From positions 204,537,156 through 204,601,155 of the forward strand of contig CM066037.1 of NCBI GenBank assembly GCA_033557465.1: a stretch of 64,000 nucleotides of DNA, given 5' to 3'. Under the pieces are notes generated by a model, which worked only from the letters and a program-made list of their open reading frames with translations, searched no databases and was not told where the DNA came from. This DNA is from Ichthyophis bannanicus. Taxonomy: Eukaryota; Chordata; Amphibia; Gymnophiona; Ichthyophiidae. Shown in pieces: positions 41,073-52,345 of this stretch (positions are counted from its first letter, which is position 1; every line of letters begins with the position of its first letter). The position numbers and the translations under genes were made by a program.

Positions 41073-41160
41073 TCACTAATGCTTCCTTTAAGGATGAAAC
41101 CATATCCAGATTCAGTGGGGTAAAGGCTGTGTGATATGTGAAACTTTTGTCTGTGTATTT
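41073..41160 (+). repeat. 88-bp direct repeat, right copy
   Basis: Second copy of 38322-38409. Here the sequence continues into TATCTGGTAAAAGCACTCAT, the presumed original target context; in the left copy it is interrupted by DIRS-E. Confidence 0.93.
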
Positions 41161-41167
41161 ATCTGGT

Positions 41168-41184
41168 AAAAGCACTCATGGGCC
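41168..41184 (+). repeat. 17-bp target-site duplication of the L1, left copy
   Basis: AAAAGCACTCATGGGCC. The identical right copy is at 43531-43547. Confidence 0.95.
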
Positions 41185-43322
41185 GGCAAGGTGGATGCCG
41201 GGGATAGTGGGAGTGGACCAAGCGGGATTCATTATGGGGAGACAGGCGGGGGATAATATTAAGAGGGCGATTGAGGTGCTCTGGGAGGCCCGACAGGAAC
41301 CTGGGGATTTTCTGGTGATGTCTATAGACGCAGAGAAGGCCTTTGACAGGGTGCACTGGGGGTTCTTGATGAAAGTGCTGGAGAGGGTGGGGTGTGGGTC
41401 CAACTTCCTGAGGTGGGTACAAAGTTTGTGTGCAGGTCCCAGAGCACGCATTAAAATTAATGGCAGGTACTCGCGAGATTTTGAGTTGGGGCGAGGGACC
41501 CGGCAGGGGTGCCCCCTATCACCACTACTTTTTGCACTTGTGGTAGAGCCGTTGGCAGAAACACTTCGAGCGAATGGTAAGATAACTGGTCTGGTGAGGG
41601 GTGATCGGCATCATAAAATTTCTTTGTATGCGGATGACATCCTCCTGTATTTAAGCAACCCGAGGGAGACCCTCCCTGAGGTGATGGATGAAGTGGGCCG
41701 CTATGGGGCCGTCTCTGGCTTTAAAATGAACATAGATAAGACGGAAGTGCTCAAGGTATGGCTGGACCGAGAGAGGGAGGAGAATCTGAGGAGGATGTTT
41801 CCCCTGAAGTGGGTGCGTCACTCGTTAGACTACCTAGGGGTGCGATTAACGGAGTGCTATAAGGAGTTGTATCAGGCTAATTATCCGCGGATAATTGGAC
41901 AGATTGGTAAAGATTTAGAGGGCTGGATGCGCTTGGAAACCTCTTGGGTAGGCAGAATAGCGGTTTTGAAAATGAATGTTGTTCCCCGTTTGCTCTATTT
42001 GTTTCAAGTTTTACCGGTTGAGGTCCCGGAGAATACTCTAAGGAATCTGCAAAGGAAACTGTTTAGCTATATCTGGAAAAGACGACCTCCACGCATTGCG
42101 AGAAGGGTGATGTATGCTGCCAAGGAGGAGGGTGGGTTGGGGGTCCCCAATATAAGGGATTACTATCGTGCGGCCCAACTGACACATGTGATGGGGTGGA
42201 GGGAGGGCGGGGAGGAGAAGCCATGGGTTAGCCTGGAGAAACTTCAAGTTAAGGGAGGGAGGCTGGATGCCTGGGCATGGGCATCGAAGGGAAGGAGGGG
42301 GGAGCTGGGGGCTGGGACTCCCGCAATGAGACAGGCAGTAAAGATATGGGATAAAGTGAGGGAGCCGGAGATATCTGCTAGGGGCACCGGTTTCTCGGTG
42401 ATGACCCCGTGGAGGGGGTGGCATGCCTTCCGTCCGGGGTGGGAGGGGGGGCGGTTTGATAATTGGCGGGAGAAGGGGTTGGACTGTAGTTTGCAACTTA
42501 TTGAGGAGGGGGAGCTTAGGAGTTTTGAGGAGGTGAGTAAGGATTTTGGGTTGGGGGAAGGGGATAGGTTTGCTTATGTCCAGGCACGATCCTTCCTTTT
42601 AAAAGAGCTGGGGAAAGAAGGTTTAGGAAGGGAGGTGTCTAGATTGGAGGCGGTGTGGTTTGGCAAGAGGAGTACGCGGGGGTTGATTTCGGGCCTTTAT
42701 AAAGGGGTTTGTGGACAGGGAGCTGGGAAACATAAGTATATGGTTGACTGGGAAAGAGATTTGGGGCAGTCCTTGGGGGAAGAGGAGTGGAAAGGGATTT
42801 GGGATCAAATTAGGAGAGGTCCCAGTGCGAGCCGAATTAAGGAGAATTGCTACAAAGTGCTGATGAGGTGGTACTATACACCGGATCGATTGAGTCGGAT
42901 GTACCCTGGGGCCTCTCCTATGTGTTGGAGGGAGTGTGGGGAGAGGGGGACATTCTGGCATATATGGTGGGGGTGCAGCAAAGCTCAATTCTATTGGAAA
43001 ATGGTGTTGGGGTGGATTAAGGAGAAGCTTGGGTTGAACGTGGATTTAGCTCCGACAATCTGCTTACTGTCCTGGTGGGGTGATGGAAGGGTAGGGCGTG
43101 GGGGTAAAATGGTGCTGGCCTGTCTATGTGCTGCACGGGGGGGGGGGGGGGGTGGTGGTGGCTCAGGCATGGAAGCAAAAGGAGCTACCAGATTCGGAAC
43201 AGTTTGAGACCCGGCTGAAGGCCATTGTCCTTATGGAGAAGCTTACAGTTATCAGGAAGCAGCAGGGGGAGAAATTTAAGAAGGTATGGGGGAAGCTGTG
43301 TCATGTCCTGGGGTTGGGATAG
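41185..43322 (+). pseudogene. L1 ORF2 C-terminal two-thirds with one homopolymer frameshift
   Basis: RT motifs: VDQAGFIMGRQAGDNIKRAI, SIDAEKAFDRVHW (first catalytic Asp), GTRQGCPLSPLLFALVVEPL, and LYADDILLYL near 41,630 (catalytic Asp pair). The C-terminal Cys/His cluster of L1 ORF2 (MCWRECGERGTFWHIWWGCSKAQFYWKM) is near 42,920-43,000. The frame is open to a G run at 43,138-43,152. The end of the protein (VVVAQAWKQKELPDSEQFETR...HVLGLG) is in another frame ending at 43322. An upstream ATG at 41138 belongs to flanking DNA, so there is no native start. Confidence 0.9.
43138..43152 (+). repeat. Poly(G) tract in L1 ORF2
   Basis: An uninterrupted run of G at the point where the L1 frame shifts. 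It could be real slippage or a sequencing length error. Confidence 0.9.
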
Positions 43323-44012
43323 AGAAGGGGGGGGGAGTTTGACTTGGTGGACATGGGTAAGGTTCTGGGGATTTAGCTGGGAGGGGGGGGGGGATACGGG
43401 GTCTGGTGGGATACCACAGGAGAGGGATATGTGGGGGACTTAGCGGATGTATTATTAGAATGTTTTGGTTATATGTTTTGGCTTTGTGTATTTGTAGTTC
43501 TTAATAAAAAAAACATTTAAAATAAAATAAAAAAGCACTCATGGGCCAAAGGAGAGGGAATAGTTAAATTTTATTCTTTCTTCATTTTGTTTTTTTTTCA
43601 TCTCCAGGAATAAGCAGGAATGTAGTCTTCACATATGGGTATCGTCGGTACCGACGGAGCCTGCGTGGGAATGCTCCCCAGCGTCCAGTAGGAAAGCTTT
43701 TGGAAGCATCCCACAGCACCTGCATGTTGCCTTCCCGCCTTTCCAACTGTCCCTCTCCAGTTCTTCGTTTTCCACGGAGCCGACAGATCACATATCCTGT
43801 CACCGCAGAAAAATTTCGTTTTTAATCTTTGTTTTTGTGGTCGCGTCTGCCTTCCTTCAACGCCATACCGGTAACGGCAGTTCTTTCTTCTTTCTTCTTT
43901 CTTTAAAAAAAAAAATATATATATATAGTTTCTGAGGTGTTTTACTTTAGAAACTTTTTTTCCTTGGTGCTAGGCACCATTTTGGGCGCTAGGCCCAATT
44001 CTTTCCTTAAAA

Positions 44013-45950
44013 ATGGAAAAACCTACTTCAGGATTTAAGAAATGTTCTAAATGTGGCGGTACTATTTCCGTCACCGACACCCATGATTGCTGTCTCAAAT
44101 GTTTAGGTCCTGACCACTCTATTTCAGAGTGCCACTCCTGTGGAATGATGTCAAAAAGGGGCCGGCAGAACCGAGCTGCTAAACTTAGCACCCTTTTTCC
44201 CTCAGACGTGGCGTCTGTTGCATCGACGTCCTCCAGGGCCTCATCTTCCTCCCATGGATCTCAGGTAACTAAACAGAAATCTAACCGATCCTCAAAGGTT
44301 AGGTCTCCTTCTAAGTATCGAGATGCCCCTGGCGTTGCCCTTGAGGTATTTTCACCGGCAAAACTGCCCTGGCGGGAGGCTTCGGCTTCCAAAGCACTAA
44401 CGGGGCTCCAGGATGATCTCGAGGCCTCAACCTCGGCAGAACTACTGGTGCCATGCTCTGGGGTTCCGGCCGCTTCTACTGGTACCGATACCCAAGCATC
44501 GGCAGCGTCGATAGACCAGAGATTCCTTGCTATCGAGCGCAGTGTAGCGGCTCTTCTCACGGCTTCGGTACCATTGAAACCGCTTCAGACACCTCAACTG
44601 ATACCAGAACTGGTACCAACTGCATTAGCATTGGCGAGTATGCCACCCATACTGAGTCATGCGTATGTCTCCGGCATCAGATCGTTACCAGAACAACCCG
44701 ATACCGACTTTGATCGATACTGGTACCGTGCTTTGCACGATCACCGGGATCGGAGGTATTTTGAATCCTCTGATGAGTCTGAAGACTCTGAAGACTCTGC
44801 CGATACAAGAGTACGTCTCCCTAAGGATTCCTCTTCTCCTCAGCGCAGAATGTCTCCGCCAGAGGATATGTCCTTTCAGGACTTTATCCGTGATGAGGCC
44901 CAAGGCCTTTCCATCACAGTAGCTCCTGAAAAAAGAGCCTAGGGCAAAGGAATTGGAAATTCTCCAATAACCTAAGGCTCCCAAAGAGGCAGCTACTCTG
45001 CCTATTCATGAGATTTTACATGATCTTATGCTAAGGATGTGGGAAACACCTTTAACCAAATCTCCTCATTCTTGAAGACTCAATACCATGTATTGAGTTC
45101 CACTTTGTCCTGGCTTTCAAAAAATTCAATTACCACACCATTCAATGATGGTGGAATCAGCCATGAGAAGGATGAAAAGTGCAAAGAGACATGCATCCAG
45201 TCCTGTAGTGAATGTAGGACTCTTGATGCCTTTGGGCGTCGATGCTTCCAAGCTTCCATGCTCTCAGCTAGGATCAGTTCCTATATCTTGTATATGGGAA
45301 TGTTCCTTAAAGAGGTCACAGGAGACTTGGAGCTTATGAGCCCCCTCCTTCCTGATGACAAAAGGCAAGACTATCTTACCCTTAGTCAAACATGCTCAGG
45401 ATGTTTATTTATTTATTTATTTATTTAACAAATTTTATATACCGTCTTTCTACAAGTCTAGATGTTTCCAAGTTTGTAAATCGTGCAGCCTTTGACTGTT
45501 TTGACTGCGTAAGCAGAACCTCGGCTATTGCCATTGGTGCACGTCGGATAGCCTGGCTTCAGGCATCTGACTTGGAAATTTGTGTATAGGATAAATTAGG
45601 AAACATTCCTTGCACAGGAGAAAATCTCTTTGGCAAGAATTGGCAGGAGAAGGCTAATGAGATAGATGCTGACAACATCACCTTGGATAGATTGTCCAAA
45701 TCTACAGCCGATCCTGCAAGGAAAAAATCTTCTAAGAAACCATTTTTCAATAAGAAAAATAAGTTTTATCCTTCCTATACCCAACAGGGACACCGTCCAG
45801 GTCAGACTGCCCAAAAGGGACAACAGCAACAACCTAGACAACAAAAGAAGCCAAAAGCTGCAAAAGCTCAGCAGGCTCAGCCTCCTCAGGGGCTTTCACT
45901 CTTCCCTAGAGAACTTTGCCTTCCTGCCTCTGAACGGTCCAGAAACCTAG
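44013..45950 (+). pseudogene. DIRS-A2 Gag-like protein
   Basis: MEKPTSGFKKCSKCGG at 44013 opens a 309-residue frame with the Cys/His cluster, a Ser-rich hinge and SPPEDMSFQDFIRDEAQGLSITVAPE. It stops early at 44940. Later pieces (PIHEILHDLMLRMWETPL, ECRTLDAFGRRCFQASML) carry stops, and a 54-bp LINE-tail insertion (45407-45460) splits the QDVSKFVNRAAFD block. In this copy the Lys-rich C-terminal piece (45683-46504) has no stop after QPPQG and runs on into the alternate frame over RT. Confidence 0.82.
45407..45460 (-). mobile_element. 54-bp LINE 3' tail insertion in DIRS-A2 gag
   Basis: TTTATTTATTT... followed by ATATACCGTC, the complement of an L2/SINE-type tail (..GGTATATAAAA..AATAAATAAA). 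It is flanked by GATGTTT at 45400-45406 and 45461-45467. Compared with A1 and A3 gag, only this segment is extra. Confidence 0.82.
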
Positions 45951-45959
45951 ACCATCCCA

Positions 45960-46511
45960 GGCAGGCTATGTCATTTTGCCCACAGATGGTACCAAATAAC
46001 AGCAGAAAATTGGACTCTGTCCATTGTACGAGAGGGGTACAAGCTTCATTTTCACAGCATGCCCCCTCCTACAATTATAAGACAGTTCACTTCTCAGACC
46101 TCTCTCGACAGTCTCTTAGGTCAAGAAGTCACAATGCTCCTTGCTCAAGGAGCAATAGAGGAAGTACCCATTCACCATTAGGGTACAGGGTTCTACTCCC
46201 CCTATTTCCTTATTCCGAAGAAAACAGGGGGACACAGACCCATTTTAGACCTCAGAGAATTGAACAAATATTTGTTCCGAGAGAAGTTCAAAATGGTCTC
46301 TCTAGGAACTCTGCTGCCATACCTTTACAGTCAGGATTGGCTTTGTTCTCTAGATCTCAAGGATGCGTATATTCATTCTCATTCATCCAAATCACAGGAG
46401 ATTCCTCCGATTCCTGTTTCAAGGAAAGCACTACCAATACAAGGTTCTTCCCTTTGGCCTGGCTTCTGTGCCAAGAGTGTTCACAAAATGCATGGCTGTG
46501 GTAGCAGCATA
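45960..46511 (+). pseudogene. DIRS-A2 RT, first part
   Basis: It covers the RT leader through FREKFKMVSLGTLLPYLYSQDWLCSLDLKDAYIHSH (46260-46380) and the KCMAVVAA block, where A3 enters. Frames are broken between 46,350 and 46,450. The YLDD box is on the other side of A3. Confidence 0.8.
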
Positions 46512-46680
46512 TCTCCAGGAACAAGCAGGAATGTAGTCATCACATATGGGTATCGTCGGTACCAAAGGAGCCTGTGCGGGAAAGCTCCCCAGCGTCCAAT
46601 TAGAAAGCTTTTGGGAGCATCCCACAGCGCCTTCGTGCTGCCTTCCCGCCTTTCCCAACTGCCTCTCTCCAGTTCTTCTT
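46512..46680 (+). repeat. Left inverted terminal repeat of DIRS-A3
   Basis: It matches the complement of 52155-52310 (CCAGCGTCCAATTAGAAAGC, TTTCCCAACTGCCTCTCTCC). Confidence 0.92.
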
Positions 46681-46904
46681 TTTCCGCGGAGCCAGCAGGT
46701 CATTGTTCCTGTCACCGCAGAAGAATTCTTCTTTCTTTCTTTCTTTTTTGTGGTCGCGACTGCCTTCCTCGACGCTTTACCGGTACCGCCTTTTTTTTTT
46801 CTTCTTATTTTCTGTCTTTAAAAAAATATATATTCTACATTTTTTCTTATTTTCTTCAGGTGCACGCACCTTTTTGGGCCTTAGGCCCAAAAACATTTTC
46901 TTAC

Positions 46905-48940
46905 AATGGAGAAACCTGCTTCAGGTTTCAAAAAGTGCAGCAAGTGTGGCGGTACCATTTCCGTCACCGACACCCATGAATGGTGTCTAAAATGTTTAGG
47001 TCCTGACCACTCCATCACGATTGTATGTCCTGTGCCATGATGTCTAAAAGAGGTCGGCAGAACCGAGCTCCTAAACTCAGTACCCTGTTTCCCTCTGATG
47101 CAGCTTCGGTGGCATCGACGTCTTCCAGGGCTTCCTCTTCCTCCCGTGGATCTCAGGTAACTAAACATAAATCCAGCTGGTCCTCATAGGGTAGATATCC
47201 TTCTAAGCATCGAGATGCCTCTGGCATTGCCCTTGAGGATTCTGCACCGGCAAAATTGCCCCGGCGGGAGGCTTCCGCTTCCAAAGCATTATCGGGGCTC
47301 CAGGATATTCTCGAGGCCTCGACCTCGGCAGAATTACTGGTGCCATGCTCTGGGGTACCGGCAGTCTTCTCCAGTACCGACATCCAGGCATCGGCAGCGT
47401 CGATAGACCAGAGATTCCTGGCTATTGAGCGCAGTCTGGCAGCTCTCCTTGCGGCATTGATGCCCTCGGAACCGCGACAGACAATTCCGCCCGATACTGG
47501 CCCTGGCATCGGTATCGGCATTGGTATCTGCTTTGCCGGTACCCAGTCATCTGGTGCCCTCCGGTACCGATATTCCAGTACCGATTACTCCCGGTACCGA
47601 CTTCGGTCGGTACGGGTATCGGGCTCTTCAAGAGCATCTGGACAGACGGTAGTTCGAGTCCTCAGAAGAATCTGAGGATTCTGACAGTTCTGTTGATGCA
47701 GGAATGCTTCTCCCAGAGGATCCCTCCTCCCCTAAGCGCAGGATGTCTCCTCCAGAGGATATTTCCTTCCAAGATTTTATCAGGGAGGTGGCTCGGGGCA
47801 GGCAGCTACCTTGCCCATTCATGAGATTTTATATGATCTCATGTTAAGGATGTGGGAGACACCTCTTACCACCTCTCCTCATTCTCGCAGACTGGATACT
47901 ATTTATTTATTTAGACAGTTTTTTATACCGCCTTATCCTTCAATCAAAGCGGTCACAACACAAGTGGGGGATACATTTAACACGCGGGGATATGAGACAC
48001 ACACACTAATACTTACAGGGAACATGGGCAATGGAGGGTTAAGTGGCTTGCCCAAGACCACAAGGAGCACCTGTGGGACTAGAAACCCCAGTCCTTCCGG
48101 CCCAAGGTTGCTGTCTTCTAGTGGGATTTGAACCCCGACCTTCCGGCCTGAAGTACCTTGCCCCAACCACTAGGCTACTCCTCCCTCCTATGTATTGAGT
48201 CCCTCCTTGTCCTGGTTTCCAAAAGACTCAACTTCCTCACCACTCTATTGTAGTGGAATCAGCTATGAGAAGGATCAAGAGTGCAAAGAGGCATGCCTCT
48301 AATCCTCCAGGACGTGAGTGCAGAACCCTGGATGCTTTTGGACGTCGGGTCTTTCAAACTTCCATGCTTTCTGTCAGGATCAGAAAGTCTCTACATGGGA
48401 ATGTTCCTGAAGGAGGTCGCAGATGATTTAGAAGCTTTAAGTCCTATTCTTCCTGAGGGTAGAAGACAGGATTTTCTCACTTTGGTCAAACATGCCCAAG
48501 ATGTTTCTAAATTTGCCAACCGTTCAGCCTTTGACTGCTTTGAGTGCATAAGCAGAACCTCTGCTATTGCCATAGGTGCACGTAGAATTGCTTGGCTCCA
48601 GGCATCTGATCTGGAACTCTGGGTACAAGACAAATTGGGAAACATCCCTTGTACTGGTGAGAACCTGTTTGGTAGAGATTGGCAAGAAAAGGCCAATGAG
48701 ATGGATGCTGAAAACTCCACCTTGGATAGATTATCCAAGTCCACAGCTGATCCTGCTAGAAAGAAATCTTTCAAGAAACCATTCTTTTCTAAGAAGAAAA
48801 GATATTATCCTGCCTATGCTCAGCAGGCACGTTCGGCAGGTCAGTTTGTCAAGAAGAATCAGCAACCACCCAAACAGAAGAAAGCAAAGACTGCTAAGCC
48901 TCAGCCGTCACAGCAGTCTCAGCCTCCACAAGGCCTTTGA
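46905..48940 (+). pseudogene. DIRS-A3 Gag-like protein
   Basis: MEKPASGFKKCSKCGG at 46905 with the Cys/His cluster, then a small deletion near 47,020 shifts frame inside the SIxDCMSC part. The hinge piece is at 47256-47675. About 90 bp around LSITVAPE is deleted (VARG joins directly to a shifted AATLPIHEI). A SINE sits in the LDTMYRVPP block (47903-48187). The last part (48281-48940) is intact: LWVQDKLGNIPCTGENLFGRDW, a Lys-rich tail and QSQPPQGL. Confidence 0.82.
47903..48187 (-). mobile_element. tRNA-headed CORE/MIR-like SINE in DIRS-A3 gag
   Basis: Read on the minus strand it starts GGAGGAGTAGCCTAGTGGTT (A-box-like) and has GGTTCAAATCCC (B box, 48123-48133). A central TTGGGCAAGCCACTTAAC complements the GTGGCTTGCCCAAGACCAC motif typical of CORE-SINEs. 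It ends in a TATAAAAAACTG...AAATAAATAAAT L2-like tail. CTAT occurs on both sides (47899-47902 and 48188-48191), a short target duplication. Removing it restores the A-family gag sequence GATACTATGTATTGAG. Confidence 0.85.
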
Positions 48941-49139
48941 CTTTTAGCTAGAGAACATAGCCTTCCTGGCTCTCGGGGGACCAGAGCCTTCCACCATTCC
49001 AGGAAGGATATGTCACTTTGCCCCCAGATGGGGGCAGATAACAGCAGAGCATTGGACACTCTCCATCATAAAGGAGGGGTACAAGCTTCATTTTTCAAGC
49101 ATGCACCCTCACACAATAGTAAGGCAGTTCAATTCTCCG

Positions 49140-50632
49140 ACCTCTCTCATCAACCTGTTAGGGCAGGAGGTCGCTATCCTTCTTGCCCAAGGGGCAATAG
49201 AAGAAGTACCCATTCATCAGCAGGGTACAGGGTTCTACTCCTCTTAGTTCCTTATTCCAAAGAAAACAGGGGGTTACAGACCTATCTTAGACCTCAGAGA
49301 ATTGAACAAATTCCTTGTCAAAGAGAAATTCAAGATGATTTCTCTCGGGTCTCTGCTGCCCATACCTTCAGAGTCAGGATTGGCTTTGTTCTCTAGATCT
49401 CAAGGATGCTTACACCCATGTCCTCATCCATCCAACCCACAGAAGGTTCCTTCGGTTCCTTTTTCAGGGTGCTTCTTTTTGGCCTGGCCTCAGCACCAAG
49501 GGTGTTCACGAAATGCATGGCTGTCGCAGCAGCATTTCTCCGCACTCTAGGGATATTCGTCTTCCCTTACTTAGACGATTGGCTCATTTGAGCCCCAGCA
49601 GAGTCAGAGGCCAGGACTTCTCTATCCTGCACAATGCATATCCTTCAGTATTTGGGTCTTGTAATAAACATCCCAAAATCCAGTCTAACTCCCACTCAGT
49701 CTTTAGAGTTCATAGGAGCTTTGCTGGATACTAGAAAGGCAAGGGCCTATCTCCCTCAGGCCCGCTGCCTTTGCATGGTGCAGTTAGCTTCTCAAGCAGT
49801 GCCAAAGCCTCATCTGACTGCTAGAGAAATGTTACAACTACTAGGTCACATGGCATCTACTGTACATGTGGTTCTCTATGCTCGCCTCCATATGAGGGCA
49901 GCCCAGTGGACTTTATCCACTCAATGGACCCAGGCATCAGGATGCCTGTCAGACAAAACAGCAAACACAAGTCGCCTTATTTTGTCCCTCCAGTGGTGTA
50001 AGTCCACTCAAAACCTGTTGCTGGGGTCCCCTTTTCAACAACCCTTACCCCAAGCAACTCTCAAAACAGATGCTTCTCCAGTGGGTTGGGGAGCTCATCT
50101 CTCCACCCAAGGCACCTGGTCCCCACAGGAGAGTCATCTACAGATCAATCTCTTGGAGCACAGAGCATTTTTCCTTGCTCTGCGAGTGTTCCACACCCTG
50201 CTCAGCTACAAGACAGTCCTCATTCATACGGACAATCAAGTAGCCATGTTCTATGTGAACAAGCAGGGGGGGACAGGCTCTCTGTCGCTTTGCAATGAAG
50301 CTTTGCGACTATGGGCCCTCGCCAGAGAGCATCAGATTCATTTCCTGGCAGTGTATCTTCCAGGCATTCAAAACTCTTGGGCAGACAGACTCAGTCGAGT
50401 TCTGCTTCCACACAAGTGGTCTCTGCATGCAGACCAGGTGGCCAAGATTATTGAACTTTGGGGAACCCCGGACATAGACCTCTTTGCAAGTCCGTGGAAT
50501 GCCAAACTTCCCCGGTTCTGTTCCAGAATTCTGGCTCAGGGGGCTCAGGCCAGGGATGCTTTCCTCCTTTACTGGGGTCAAGACTTCCTGTATGTCTTTC
50601 CACCCATTCCCCTAATTACCAAAACCCTGTAA
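49140..50632 (+). pseudogene. DIRS-A3 RT, RNase H and Dam-like domain (main part)
   Basis: The RT start is broken into short frames with small deletions (near 49,365 and 49,470). YLDDWLI is present at about 49,570-49,590. A 332-residue frame (49634-50632) then carries LVINIPKSSLTPTQSLEFIGALLD, RNase H (LKTDASPVGWGAH, LLEHRAFFLAL, IHTDNQVAMF) and Dam-like DIDLFASPWNAKLPRFCSR and LYVFPPIPLITK. It stops at a TAA (50630) where A1 has Phe-Lys. The RNase H Glu motif (LLELRA in A1) reads LLEHRA. Confidence 0.85.
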
Positions 50633-50656
50633 AAGCTTCAGAGAGACAGAGGCCAT

Positions 50657-51852
50657 ATGATTCTCATAGCTCCACATTGGCCACGGCAAGTGTGGTACCC
50701 TCTGCTTCTACATCTCTCTCAAGCTCCCTCCCTGGAGTTAGGATCTGCTCCAGATCTCCTATCAGGAGGATGGAATGTTATGGCATCCCAATCCCCAGTC
50801 TCTGCATCTCATGGCTTTGTTGCTGAAGGCCTAGATCTCCATGATCTTAATCTCCCTCAGCAAGAAAAAGATATTCTTTTTGCTTCCAGGAAACCTTCCA
50901 AAAGATGCTCTTATGCTTTCAAGTGGAAAAGGTTTACCATATGGTGTTCGCAAAAGGGTCTTAACTCTCTTGCGATACCTCTGGAATCATTGCTGGAGTA
51001 TCTCCTTCATTTATCCAATGCAGGTGAGTCCATTTGAGTGCTATTCCAGCTTCCTTTAAGCCTCTAAATGGACAGCCTATTTCCTCTCATCCTCTTATAG
51101 CAAGATTTATGAGAGGCCTTCTTCTAACTAAGCCTCCCATTAGGCCACCACCGGTGGCATGGGACTTAAACCTGGTTCTTGGGCAGCTCATGAAGCCACT
51201 TTTCGAGCCTTTAGCTACTACCTCCATGAAATTCCTTTCTTGGAAGGTTATCTTTCTCATTGCAATCACATCAGCACGCCGCATTAGTGAGTTGCAAGCG
51301 CTAGTAGCTGATGCATCTAATACAAGGTTCCATCATGACAAGATAGTCCTTAGGACTCATCCACACTTTATGCCAAAGGTGGTCTCGCCTTTTTATCTAA
51401 CCCAAGTGGTCTACCTACCTGTGTTTTTTCCAAGGCCTCATGCATCAAATGCAAAGAGGAATCTTCATACCTTGGACTGTATAAGAGCTTTAGCCTTTTA
51501 CTTAAAAAGAACACAGCAACATAGAAAGTCCTCTCAACTCTTTGTTGCTTTTGATCCTTCTCAATTGGGACTTCCAGTCTCCAAGAGAACCCTGTCTAAC
51601 TGGATTGCTCAGTTTGTTTCCTTCGCCTATCAGAGTAAGAACCTTTCTCTGGAGGGCCATGTCACAACTCACAATGTGAGAGCCATGGCAGCCTCAATGG
51701 CTCATCTGCACTCTGTGTCTATCGACGACATTTGTCGAGCAGCCACCTGGGCCTCAGTTCATACCTTCACAGCCCATTACTGCTTGGACAAGGACTCCCT
51801 CCGGGATGCCTTGTTTGGTCAGGCTGTTCTCCAACACCTGTTCCATACCTAA
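50657..51852 (+). pseudogene. DIRS-A3 Dam-like end and tyrosine recombinase
   Basis: A frame at 50657-51037 joins the end of the Dam-like domain (MILIAPHWPRQVWYPLLLHL) to the YR N-terminus (VAEGLDLHDLNLPQ..., YAFKWKRFTIWC) because a short deletion near 50,760 fused the two frames. After a small loss near 51,030 the YR core (51034-51852) is open: SARRISELQAL, HNVRAMAASMAHL, and DICRAATWASVHTFTAHYCL. All catalytic residues are therefore present in the core. Confidence 0.88.
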
Positions 51853-51969
51853 TCAACTCCTACCCACCATCCCTAGTAGGATGCCAGAGATCCATAGGGG
51901 GAAGTGGAGCCCTTCTCAGGGACAGACAACGTTTGGGTTCTTCCCCTGGCACCTAAAGCTAGGGAGTCC

Positions 51970-52068
51970 CCCATATGTCATGACTACATTCCTGCTTGTT
52001 CCTGGAGATAGCATAGTTACTCACCTGTAACAGGTGATCTCCAGGAACAGCAGGAATTTAGTCCTCAC
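51970..52068 (+). repeat. Internal complementary region of DIRS-A3
   Basis: The left half ends at 52008 (CTGCTTGTTCCTGGAGA) and the right half begins at 52009 (TAGCATAGTTACTCACCTGT). Each complements one end of A3. Confidence 0.92.
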
Positions 52069-52154
52069 AACCCACCCACCTCCCCTATAAGTTGTATCTC
52101 TCTATCTATCTCTTTCCCTTTCCCTCTCTCTCTCTTTGTCTCAGCTTTAAAACT

Positions 52155-52345
52155 CAACTGGAGAGAGGCAGTTGGGAAAGGCGGGAAGGCAGCACACAGG
52201 CACTGTGGGATGCTCCCAAAAGCTTTCTAATTGGACGCTGGAGAGCGTTCCTGCGCAGGCTCCGTCGGTACCGACGATACCCATATGTGAGGACTAAATT
52301 CCTGCTGTTCTTGGAGATCACCTGTTACAGGTGAGTAACTATGCT
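52155..52345 (-). repeat. Right inverted terminal repeat of DIRS-A3
   Basis: Complement of the left repeat, ending ACCTGTTACAGGTGAGTAAC then TATGCT. A2 sequence resumes directly (TTCTCCGCACTCTGG). Confidence 0.92.

Larger units (their letters stand above)
41185..43530 (+). mobile_element. L1-clade LINE, 5' truncated, recent
   Basis: Perfect 17-bp target duplications flank it (41168-41184 and 43531-43547), and the 3' end is an A-rich tail (AATAAAAAAAACATTTAAAA...). It retains about 2.1 kb of ORF2 and about 0.2 kb of 3' untranslated region, with G-rich codon use unlike its surroundings. One frameshift is the only coding lesion, and the identical duplications also argue for youth. Confidence 0.92.
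46512..52345 (+). mobile_element. DIRS-A3, structurally complete, inserted in DIRS-A2 RT
   Basis: Left repeat at 46512 (TCTCCAGGAACAAGCAGGAA), gag, RT/RNase H/Dam-like, YR (to 51852), ICR (51970-52068) and right repeat (52155-52345). Removing it rejoins the A2 RT codons AVVAA...FLRTLGIFVFPYLDDWLI. It is 5.83 kb including a 285-bp SINE. It is close to A1 and A2 in sequence but distinct. Confidence 0.93.

Noticed and set aside
41138..41184. ATG at 41138 as the native start of the L1 protein
   Set aside because: It lies in the flanking 88-bp repeat and target duplication, upstream of the 5'-truncated L1 boundary.
42038..42988. Long minus-strand proline-rich frames in the L1
   Set aside because: They are the complement of a G-rich ORF2 and have no homology signal.
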